This document shows positions 1-5,246 of a DNA stretch of 5,559 nt, piece by piece. The stretch comes from a bacterium (GTDB lineage: Bacteria > SZUA-79 > Acidulodesulfobacterales > Acidulodesulfobacteraceae). Where the stretch lies: assembly GCA_021781285.1 (NCBI GenBank), contig JAJXXD010000199.1:1-5559 (forward strand), read 5' to 3'. The position numbers were made by a program, and so were the translations under genes. Below the pieces are notes generated by a model. The model did no database searches. It was not told where the DNA came from and was given only the letters and a program-made list of their open reading frames with translations. Numbering within the stretch: the first letter of the stretch is position 1; the number at the start of each line of letters is the position of its first letter.

Positions 1-1226
1 AAAATCATGACGAATTCATCCCCGCCGTATCTTGTTATAATATCCTGCTTCCTCATTAAAACATTTTTCAAATCATTGGTGAATTCCGTCAGCATAACGT
101 CGCCGGTATGATGGCCGTAATTATCGTTTATATTTTTAAATTTATCTACGTCTAATATGGCAAAGGAAAGATCTGCCGAATTCCTATATGCCCTAACAAT
201 TTCCCTTTTCGCAAATTCATACATAAATCTTCTATTATATATTCCGGTGAGGGAATCGGTAATCGCAAGCTCCTTGTTTGTTTCTATCAATATAAGTTTT
301 GCGAACACCGGCGATGCTATATTAATTATCTCCTTTATTAAATCCGTTATTTCCTGCGTAAAAAAATCTTTATCTCCCGAATCAATCGAAACTGTTCCTG
401 CAACCTCGTCGCTGATTTTCAAGCAAAAACATTTGTAGCTGCCTGCCGTACCGCGAAACTCACAGTTATCGACCGTTCCGCCACAATTTTTATTTTTCAC
501 GTCGTTTATTAAAAGTCTGCAGTTTGACAGATAATCTTCATAATTAATATTATTAGTCGTTACGATAATCTTGCCGGAATTTTCCGAAGCCGCATGCTCT
601 CCCGGCTTATTATCCTTTCCGCTGTAAATCAACGACGTAACTGTTTTCTTATTAACGGTATCGAATATGTTTATATGAAGCGAATCTACTCTTCCATTCC
701 TGTCGTTTTTTATGGAATAAAGTCCTTCCGCAAATGTTTTTATGGCATATTCAAGCGTAAAAACCATAGATAATTTATACGATAATTCATTTAAGAGGTT
801 GAGTTTCTTATTTGAATTCTCAAGATTCGCAATAATAATATTATTTTCTTCTTGTTTTTTAACAATCGTGTTATTTAAAGCCGTAATGGCCTCTGCAAAT
901 TCATAGAATTCGTTTCCTGTTTTCAGATATTTTTCGGTTAAATCTATCTTATTTGGATTTTTAACGTCTATTTTCTTAATATTAAATAATAAATCTTCAA
1001 GTGGATAGATAAAAATCCTTTTAAAAATTATATAAACGGATATCAAAGATATAACGATAAAAATTAATATCGTAAAGAGCGGGGCATAATATCTTAACAG
1101 CGAAAAATAAAAGAAATGGAAATACTTAATTCTTATTATTAAAAAGCTGAGAGCAATCAAAAATATTATCAGATAGGAAATGGAAAAAAGCGATAAAATT
1201 TTGAATTTTAATGTTTTTATATTCAT
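1..1226 (-). CDS. Membrane-bound GAF-GGDEF diguanylate cyclase (C-terminus cut by window edge)
   Basis: Probably makes cyclic di-GMP from two GTP at the cytoplasmic membrane. 408 codons are visible without a stop. In order: two hydrophobic segments (about residues 10-31 and 48-68), a HAMP-like stretch ending the second one (IYPLEDL near 73-79), a likely coiled coil (about 110-145), a GAF-like sensor region (about 145-312), then the GGDEF domain. The catalytic domain begins with DSLTGIYNRR (324 on), has the metal-site DVD at 359-361, an intact inhibitory I-site RKQD at 392-395, and RYGGDEF with GGDEF at 401-405 (bases 12-26). Catalytic activity and product inhibition are therefore both expected. 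All five visible cysteines lie in residues 236-268 of the sensor region. The start is the ATG at 1224-1226, the only one that precedes the first membrane helix; it has no clear Shine-Dalgarno. A further output domain beyond GGDEF cannot be excluded. It is transcribed away from the iclR gene. Confidence 0.93.
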   Translation of the reverse strand, partial: MNIKTLKFKILSLFSISYLIIFLIALSFLIIRIKYFHFFYFSLLRYYAPLFTILIFIVISLISVYIIFKRIFIYPLEDLLFNIKKIDVKNPNKIDLTEKYLKTGNEFYEFAEAITALNNTIVKKQEENNIIIANLENSNKKLNLLNELSYKLSMVFTLEYAIKTFAEGLYSIKNDRNGRVDSLHINIFDTVNKKTVTSLIYSGKDNKPGEHAASENSGKIIVTTNNINYEDYLSNCRLLINDVKNKNCGGTVDNCEFRGTAGSYKCFCLKISDEVAGTVSIDSGDKDFFTQEITDLIKEIINIASPVFAKLILIETNKELAITDSLTGIYNRRFMYEFAKREIVRAYRNSADLSFAILDVDKFKNINDNYGHHTGDVMLTEFTNDLKNVLMRKQDIITRYGGDEFVMI

Positions 1227-1274
1227 TGTATGATATTTTAATATTTTGAAATTAAAACGGTGTTTTTATATTTA

Positions 1275-1303
1275 ATTATACTCCAAATTTTTATCTTTAA
1301 AAA
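1275..1303 (-). promoter_or_regulatory. Candidate promoter of the diguanylate cyclase gene
   Basis: On the minus strand a perfect -10 TATAAT (1275-1280) has a weak -35 TTTTTA (1298-1303) at 17-bp spacing. Transcription would begin near 1268, leaving a leader of about 42 bases. The -35 is poor and the region is AT-rich, so this could be chance or could need an activator. Confidence 0.45.
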
Positions 1304-1332
1304 TTGCATTTTACTTTTTATTTATGTAGAAT
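1304..1332 (+). promoter_or_regulatory. Candidate sigma70-type promoter of the iclR-family gene
   Basis: TTGCAT (1304-1309), a 17-bp spacer, then TAGAAT (1327-1332), which matches the -10 consensus at five of six positions. Transcription would start near 1339, giving a leader of about 43 bases that ends in the AAGGTG Shine-Dalgarno. A TTG start at 1304 would lie inside this promoter, which argues against the longer reading frame. Its -35 directly abuts the -35 of the opposing promoter candidate. Confidence 0.55.
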
Positions 1333-1381
1333 TAATTTAAAGGTGAAATTGAAGTATAATTTTAAAATTAAAGGTGTAAAA

Positions 1382-2209
1382 ATGCAGACGAAAAATAAAA
1401 AAGAGCCTGTCGGCAAAAAAAAAGATAAAACAAATTATTTTATTAAAACCGTTTTAAATTCGCTTGACCTTTTAGAGGCTTTTAAAGGCGAGAAGCCGGA
1501 GCTTGGGGTAAGCGAACTCAGTAAAATTCTCAAACTGCATAAAAATAAAATCTTCAGGCTTCTTGCCACATTAGAATATATGGGATATATAGAACAGGAC
1601 CCGTTTACAGAAAATTACCGCCTCGGATTAAAAAGCCTCGAGCTCGGTCAGTCTTTCATCCATCATTTAAGGCTCTTGAGTATCGCCAAGCCCATTCTTA
1701 AAGAGCTGGTCGATAAATTAAAAGAGTCGGCTTACGTAGGGGTCATAAGGGAAAAAAAGGTTATTTATCTTGATATAGTAGAAGCCGACCAGGTTTTAAA
1801 AGTCGCTTCTAGAGTCGGAAATATGCTCCCCGTTTATGCCACGGCTATAGGCAAATCTCAAATAGCTTTCGAACCAAAAGATAGCGTAGAAAGACTTTTA
1901 CCGGAAAAACTTACTCCTTTTACTAAAAATACTATAACTAATAAGGAAAGTCTTTTTAAAGAATTAGAAAAGATAAAACAGCAGGGATATGCGATAGATA
2001 ATGAAGAGCTTGATGAAGGCATCATATGCATAGGCGCGCCTTTAAGAGATTACACTACCCATATCATAGGAGGCATATCCATTTCCGCTCCGGTAATAAG
2101 AACGACTCCGGAAAAACTTAAAAACGTCATTATCCCCCTTACCATTGAAGCAAGTAACGCTATTTCCGGAAAATTAGGATATGAAATAGGTAAAAAATAT
2201 TCCGAATAA
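1382..2209 (+). CDS. IclR-family transcriptional regulator
   Basis: A 275-residue DNA-binding regulator, of usual length for the family. Residues 1-18 are a Lys-rich lead. The winged helix-turn-helix spans about 19-82: VLNSLDLLEAF, LGVSELSKIL, then the HKNKIFRLLATLE recognition region and the wing NYRLGLKSLELG. The IclR effector-binding domain (about 95-265) shows the family blocks LPVYATAIGKSQIA (149-162), QGYAIDNEELDEGIICIGAP (201-220, with Cys216) and GGISISAP (230-237). Family members bind small organic acids or aromatics and act as repressors or activators; nothing here identifies the ligand. The ATG at 1382 is chosen because AAGGTG (1371-1376) lies 5 bases upstream. An in-frame TTG at 1304 would add 26 residues unlike the family and overlap the promoter. 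It is divergent from the cyclase gene, a typical layout for autoregulation and control of the neighbour. No catabolic operon is adjacent. Confidence 0.93.
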   Translation: MQTKNKKEPVGKKKDKTNYFIKTVLNSLDLLEAFKGEKPELGVSELSKILKLHKNKIFRLLATLEYMGYIEQDPFTENYRLGLKSLELGQSFIHHLRLLSIAKPILKELVDKLKESAYVGVIREKKVIYLDIVEADQVLKVASRVGNMLPVYATAIGKSQIAFEPKDSVERLLPEKLTPFTKNTITNKESLFKELEKIKQQGYAIDNEELDEGIICIGAPLRDYTTHIIGGISISAPVIRTTPEKLKNVIIPLTIEASNAISGKLGYEIGKKYSE

Positions 2210-2223
2210 CCTTAATCCCAAAT

Positions 2224-2252
2224 TTGAATTTTCACAATTTTTAGGCTATAAT
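2224..2252 (+). promoter_or_regulatory. Strong sigma70-type promoter before the 83-residue gene
   Basis: TTGAAT (2224-2229), exactly 17 bp, then a perfect TATAAT (2247-2252). Transcription should begin near 2259, giving a leader of about 83 bases before the ATG at 2342. It starts only 15 bases after the iclR stop, so the small gene is likely expressed independently of iclR. No clear terminator hairpin separates it from iclR, so read-through is also possible. Confidence 0.65.
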
Positions 2253-2341
2253 AGGTAATAAAGGCATTAGTTATTTAATAAGTAATAATTTTACTTGCCT
2301 GTTGTTTCAGTTTTATTCAAAAATATGCGGAGGGTTAAAAA

Positions 2342-2593
2342 ATGCTTTTAAAAGACGAGAAATCCTTTAGGGAAAAGAGGTCGGAATTAAGGCACAAAAT
2401 CGTGGACGGGATATACGACAGAATTCCCGTAGATGTCGTAGAGCATTTAGGTAATGCCAACAAAGAATTAATTTTTGCCATAGAAGGCGTTTTTAACGGT
2501 TTTGTTAAAAGAATAGACGACAGAATCGCAAAGACGAAAGAGCGCAGGTCGAAAACCGACGGCGGCAATGGCAATAATAACGACGAAGAATAA
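2342..2593 (+). CDS. Small helical protein of unknown function (83 residues)
   Basis: I do not recognise this protein. It is probably real: GGAGGG (2329-2334) lies 7 bases before the ATG and a near-consensus promoter lies upstream. Residues 1-70 look mostly helical and charged, with no signal peptide or membrane segment. The central part (KIVDGIYDRIPVDVVEHLGN, then a heptad-like ELIFAIEGVFNGFVKRIDDRI) suggests two amphipathic helices, so a cytoplasmic dimer or a binding partner of a larger protein is plausible. A basic patch KTKERRSK is followed by a low-complexity Gly/Asn tail ending in acidic DEE. It converges on the minus-strand micro-ORF across a long hairpin. Another open frame on the opposite strand over the same bases (2335-2574) lacks a comparable start signal. 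Confidence 0.75.
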   Translation: MLLKDEKSFREKRSELRHKIVDGIYDRIPVDVVEHLGNANKELIFAIEGVFNGFVKRIDDRIAKTKERRSKTDGGNGNNNDEE

Positions 2594-2598
2594 TAATG

Positions 2599-2660
2599 GC
2601 AAAACGCTTTTAATTTTAAGGATTTAAAATGTAAATACCTTTAAAGTAAAAGCGTTTTGC
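2599..2660. terminator. Long inverted repeat, probable bidirectional terminator
   Basis: The arms GCAAAACGCTTTTA (2599-2612) and TAAAAGCGTTTTGC (2647-2660) are perfect 14-base complements. Pairing continues inward through 2621 and 2638 with only two mismatches, leaving a 16-base AT loop. The stem starts 5 bases after the stop of the 83-residue gene and lies 32 bases beyond the micro-ORF stop, where two transcripts converge. There is no clean U-tract after the stem on either strand; the T-runs lie inside the arms, so transcript-end protection is an alternative role. A weaker second stem on the minus strand (AAAAGCG at 2704-2710 with CGCTTTT at 2675-2681, followed by a T) overlaps the end of the micro-ORF. 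Confidence 0.65.
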
Positions 2661-2691
2661 AGATAGACAACCTAAAAAGCGCAACCTTTCC

Positions 2692-2760
2692 TTATTTGCT
2701 TTTCGCTTTTGCAGGTTTGCTTTTAGATGTAGAAGCCGATTTTTTAGAAGCGCATGCCAT
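2692..2760 (-). CDS. 22-residue basic Lys/Ser/Ala-rich micropeptide
   Basis: A tiny open frame starting ATG at 2758-2760 and ending TAA at 2692-2694. It is preceded by GGAGGTGA (2766-2773), a perfect 8-base match to the 16S anti-Shine-Dalgarno, 5 bases from the ATG and the strongest ribosome site in the window. The peptide begins MACASKKSAS and ends KPAKAKSK: 7 Lys, 6 Ser, 5 Ala, one Cys, one Pro, one Thr, and no acidic or bulky hydrophobic residue. The composition resembles the tails of bacterial histone H1-like proteins, which suggests nucleic-acid binding, but this is inference only. It is not a secretion signal or lipoprotein, because it has no hydrophobic core. It lies downstream of rnj, with a promoter candidate at 2849-2857 and a hairpin beyond its stop. 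No same-strand gene follows within reach, so it is not an attenuation leader for anything visible. Confidence 0.62.
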   Translation of the reverse strand: MACASKKSASTSKSKPAKAKSK

Positions 2761-2800
2761 TTTAATCACCTCCGTTACCTTTTATTAATTAAACGGTATA

Positions 2801-2832
2801 TTTAATAATTATCTTTAATAATTTTAATAATT
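2801..2832. repeat. Three copies of TTTAATAATT in the micro-ORF leader
   Basis: TTTAATAATT occurs at 2801-2810, 2814-2823 and 2823-2832. The block is flanked by GGTATA (2795-2800) and TATACC (2851-2856), which are inverted copies of each other, so the leader of the micro-ORF could fold as an AT-rich hairpin. The region is low-complexity, so chance is possible; an operator array or a leader structure are alternatives. Confidence 0.4.
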
Positions 2833-2848
2833 ATTAATTGTTAAATAA

Positions 2849-2857
2849 AGTATACCA
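2849..2857 (-). promoter_or_regulatory. Candidate extended -10 promoter for the micro-ORF
   Basis: Minus-strand TGGTATACT is an extended -10 (TGn followed by TATACT, a five-of-six match). No convincing -35 lies 17 bp upstream, as is usual for extended -10 promoters. Transcription would start near 2842, giving a leader of about 80 bases to the ATG at 2760. It lies just past the rnj stop, so the micro-ORF could also be reached by read-through from rnj. Confidence 0.42.
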
Positions 2858-2874
2858 TAATAAAAATAAAAAAA

Positions 2875-4539
2875 TTAAATTTCGGTAATCATCGGAAAAA
2901 TAAAAGGATGCCTGTCTATAGTCTTATTTAAATATTTTTTTAAAGCCTTCCTTATGTCGTCCTTGACTTTAACCCAATCGATGCTGTCATGTTTTTGATT
3001 TTCTTCTATTACATGCATAACCAATTTATAAAGAACGCTGTTTAGTTCTTTAAAATAATCCTCAAATACAAATCCTTTAGAAACGATATCCGGACCGGAA
3101 ATTATACCCGACGTCTTGGAATCTACGACGAGTTGGACTATAATCATTCCGTTTTCGGAAAGATGCGCCCGTTCTTTAAGGGTATGAGCGCCGACGTCTC
3201 CGATTCCTTTGCCGTCGACGAATATTCTGCCCGCATAAACGTTTTCGCCTGCGAAACACTCTTTGTCCTCAGTAAATACAAGACTGTTGCCGTTTTCAAG
3301 GACAAAAACGTCCGAGGGCGCAATACCCGAACTTAGAGCAAGCTTTTTGTGCTGATATAAATGTTTCAATTCGCCGTGAACCGGAACAAAATATTTCGGT
3401 TTTACGATATTTATCATAAGTTTAAGTTCTTCTTTGCTTGCATGGCCGGACACGTGTATTTCGGATATGTTTTCGTAATAAACTTCGGCTCCTCTTTTAT
3501 AAAGGTTGTTTATTATTTTAGATATAGCTTTCTCGTTTCCCGGAATAAATTTTGAAGACATTAAAACGAGGTCGTTAGGCTTGATTTTTACATATTTGTG
3601 GTCGTCCACCGAAATTCTGGAAAGCGCCGACATTGCTTCGCCCTGAGTGCCGGTAGTCAATATTAAAAGTTCTTCGGGTTTGTAATAGCTTATCGTTTCT
3701 TCATCTATTAAAATATCTTCCGGAATTTTTAAATACCCTAATTTTCTTGCAACTTTCGTATATGTCATAAGACTTCTTCCGCTGAATATAACCTTTTTAT
3801 TAAATTCTGCGGCGAGGGAAAGGAGCTCCGAAATCCTGTGAATATTTGAAGCAAATAAAGCTACTATAATTCTTGCGTTATTATCCCTGAAAATATTCCT
3901 GAAGGTCTTTTTTATGTCGTTTTCCGATATCGTGAACCCTTCTTTTTCTATATTGGTAGAATCGGAAAATAAAGCTAAAACTCCGTTGTCTCCATAATGG
4001 GCAAGCCTGTTTATATCGGTTACGGCATTTTTTTCGAGGGTCTGGTCAAGCTTGAAATCTCCCGTATGTATTATTGTCCCGACCGGCGTTTTTATGGCAA
4101 GGCTTGCTCCATCGATTATCGAGTGGGCTACTCTTATAAATTCGATTTCAAAATCCCCTAATGTAATCGTATTCCCGGTTTTAACGGTAAACAACGATAC
4201 TTTGAAAGGCAAATCGTGTTCTTTCAATTTTTCTTCGAGTATCCCGAGAGTAAAAGGAGTGCCGAATATGGGAATATTAAACTCTCTTAGCACATAGGGT
4301 ATGGCGCCTATATGGTCTTCATGTCCGTGGGTAAGAACGATTCCCTTAATCTTTTTCTTTTTTTCTGGGTCGTATAAATATCTTATGTCGGGAATAACCA
4401 TATCTATTCCCAGCATATAGTCCTCCGGAAACATAATCCCCGAATCGACTATTATAATATCCTTTTCGGTCTCATAAACCATCATATTGAGACCGATTTC
4501 GCCAAGCCCGCCAAGGGGTATTGCTTTTAATGTAGGCAT
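2875..4539 (-). CDS. rnj: Ribonuclease J (metallo-beta-lactamase/beta-CASP RNase)
   Basis: A 554-residue cytoplasmic enzyme, the same size as Bacillus RNase J1. The family degrades and matures RNA by 5'-to-3' exonuclease and endonuclease action. The metallo-beta-lactamase motifs are intact: the N-terminal PLGGLGEIGLN, HGHEDHIG (71-78, two-zinc ligands His71, His73, Asp75, His76), VAHS with His139, HTGDFK with Asp161, and PVHGE with His388. The beta-CASP insertion follows SDSTN (192-196) and includes TTGTQGE (295-301) and SGHAS with His366. The C-terminal domain (about 450-554) is present, so the protein is not truncated. No clear Shine-Dalgarno precedes the ATG at 4537-4539; the toxin stop codon is 11 bases upstream, so translation is probably coupled or uses a weak site. 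Transcription probably comes from the toxin-antitoxin promoter and perhaps from plsC. Confidence 0.97.
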   Translation of the reverse strand: MPTLKAIPLGGLGEIGLNMMVYETEKDIIIVDSGIMFPEDYMLGIDMVIPDIRYLYDPEKKKKIKGIVLTHGHEDHIGAIPYVLREFNIPIFGTPFTLGILEEKLKEHDLPFKVSLFTVKTGNTITLGDFEIEFIRVAHSIIDGASLAIKTPVGTIIHTGDFKLDQTLEKNAVTDINRLAHYGDNGVLALFSDSTNIEKEGFTISENDIKKTFRNIFRDNNARIIVALFASNIHRISELLSLAAEFNKKVIFSGRSLMTYTKVARKLGYLKIPEDILIDEETISYYKPEELLILTTGTQGEAMSALSRISVDDHKYVKIKPNDLVLMSSKFIPGNEKAISKIINNLYKRGAEVYYENISEIHVSGHASKEELKLMINIVKPKYFVPVHGELKHLYQHKKLALSSGIAPSDVFVLENGNSLVFTEDKECFAGENVYAGRIFVDGKGIGDVGAHTLKERAHLSENGMIIVQLVVDSKTSGIISGPDIVSKGFVFEDYFKELNSVLYKLVMHVIEENQKHDSIDWVKVKDDIRKALKKYLNKTIDRHPFIFPMITEI

Positions 4540-4550
4540 TAATTTATTAT

Positions 4551-4955
4551 TTACTTAATTATGGTTATCTTGATTTCTTTTATTTTTATAATCCCCGTAT
4601 CCGCAGTTAAAAATTCGTCGCAACCCGCCTTTTTAGCACAAGCAACCTGAAGGGCGTCAGGGGTTCTAACCCCGTATTTCCCCTTTATATATGCTCCAAT
4701 TTTAGCTATATTTAAATCGATATCTAAAACTTTAAAAAAATTTTTAAAAAGATAGCTATATTTAGCTTCTAAACTGCGGCTATTCATAGAAAGAATAGGA
4801 ACCAAAACTTCCATTAACGATAAGGAAGATGTAAAAAGAATTAACTCTTTTTTCTGGCATTTTTCGAAATAAGGTAAGACCGACGGAAAAAAACGTTCAT
4901 TTTTTTCAAGATAATAAATTATTATATTTGAATCTACGAACACATTTAATCCCAT
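4551..4955 (-). CDS. PIN-domain ribonuclease toxin (VapC-like)
   Basis: A 134-residue PIN-fold protein, the usual size for VapC toxins, which are magnesium-dependent RNases that cut tRNA or rRNA. The four expected acidic positions are present: Asp8 in FVDSNIIIYYLE, Glu49 in SLMEVLVP, Asp100 in RTPDALQVA and Asp119 in FLTADTG. It therefore looks catalytically intact. The ATG at 4953-4955 lies inside the end of the antitoxin gene; the two frames share 10 bases, and there is only a weak purine stretch as ribosome site, so translational coupling keeps toxin below antitoxin. It ends 11 bases before rnj. The RNA target cannot be told from the sequence. Confidence 0.9.
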   Translation of the reverse strand: MGLNVFVDSNIIIYYLEKNERFFPSVLPYFEKCQKKELILFTSSLSLMEVLVPILSMNSRSLEAKYSYLFKNFFKVLDIDLNIAKIGAYIKGKYGVRTPDALQVACAKKAGCDEFLTADTGIIKIKEIKITIIK

Positions 4956-5167
4956 TCTTTTCTTATTTTTTCGATATATTTTTTTGGGTAAATTCCTTTA
5001 GCTATACCTGCAAATTCAGAAATATCCTTTGGAACTAAAGTTATAATTATTGAATTATCTATCGCATCGATAAGGAGTTCATCTCCTTCTTTAATATTTA
5101 TTTGATTTCTAATTTTTTTAGGTATAACTATTTGGGCTTTCTTACCTATTTTTAATAATTCAGACAT
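4946..5167 (-). CDS. AbrB/SpoVT-fold antitoxin (VapB-like)
   Basis: A 73-residue antitoxin that should neutralise the PIN toxin and repress the operon. Residues 1-45 form the swapped-hairpin AbrB DNA-binding domain (LKIGKKAQIVIPKKIRNQ, then INIKEGDELLI). Residues 50-73 (EFAGIAKGIYPKKYIEKIR, ending KEWD) have the pattern of toxin-binding VapB tails. The start is taken at the ATG at 5165-5167. The open frame continues upstream to 5242, but the added 25 residues would overlap the -10 and -35 boxes, and the mapped transcript start would fall after that ATG. TAGGAG (5179-5184) lies 11 bases before the chosen ATG and only 2 before an alternative ATG at 5174-5176. The stop overlaps the toxin start by 10 bases. 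Confidence 0.88.
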   Translation of the reverse strand: MSELLKIGKKAQIVIPKKIRNQINIKEGDELLIDAIDNSIIITLVPKDISEFAGIAKGIYPKKYIEKIRKEWD

Positions 5168-5200
5168 TTTTATCATTTCTCCTACTATAAATTTTATCAT
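5168..5200 (-). repeat. Direct repeat ATGATAAAA over the antitoxin promoter
   Basis: On the minus strand ATGATAAAA occurs at 5192-5200 (over the -10) and again at 5168-5176 (ending at the start codon), offset by 24 bp. It could be part of the autoregulatory operator, but the upstream copy is also promoter and the downstream copy lies next to the start codon, so function is unproven. Confidence 0.35.
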
Positions 5201-5219
5201 CTGATATTTCTTTTTGCAA
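5191..5219 (-). promoter_or_regulatory. Toxin-antitoxin operon promoter (extended -10)
   Basis: Minus-strand TTGCAA (5214-5219), exactly 17 bp, then TAAAAT (5191-5196) preceded by TGA, an extended -10. The predicted start near 5184 leaves a leader of about 17 bases, placing the Shine-Dalgarno at the very 5' end of the transcript. It also serves as a likely internal promoter for rnj. Confidence 0.6.
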
Positions 5220-5240
5220 GAAAATTTTAATAAAATTTTC
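5220..5240. promoter_or_regulatory. Perfect 21-bp palindrome before the antitoxin promoter
   Basis: GAAAATTTTA and TAAAATTTTC (10-base perfect complementary arms) flank one base, ending directly at the -35 box (5214-5219). It lies between the plsC stop and the promoter. It could be the operator of the AbrB-fold antitoxin, an AT-rich UP element for RNA polymerase, or both. With no GC in the stem it is unlikely to be an intrinsic terminator. Confidence 0.55.
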
Positions 5241-5246
5241 ATATTT

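Noticed and set aside
157..438. 93-residue plus-strand open frame
   Set aside because: It lies antisense within the cyclase gene, whose frame has the GGDEF motifs; no Shine-Dalgarno or family signature.
1304..1381. TTG-initiated N-terminal extension of the IclR regulator
   Set aside because: It overlaps the predicted promoter, is unlike the family start, and the ATG at 1382 has a well-placed AAGGTG.
2335..2574. 79-residue minus-strand open frame
   Set aside because: Shadow of the 83-residue plus-strand gene, which has the promoter and GGAGGG site.
2692..2760. Micropeptide as an attenuation leader or lipoprotein
   Set aside because: No same-strand gene follows it, and there is no hydrophobic signal core before the Cys.
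2838..2866. Plus-strand promoter TTGTTA with TAAAAA, antisense to rnj
   Set aside because: The -10 is only a four-of-six match in extremely AT-rich sequence; no product follows.
3133..3555. Plus-strand open frames of 67 and 64 residues, and one at 4052-4297
   Set aside because: Shadows inside rnj, which has clear catalytic motifs in the minus-strand frame.
5168..5242. 25-residue N-terminal extension of the antitoxin
   Set aside because: It would overlap the promoter boxes and the palindrome, and the transcript is predicted to begin after it.
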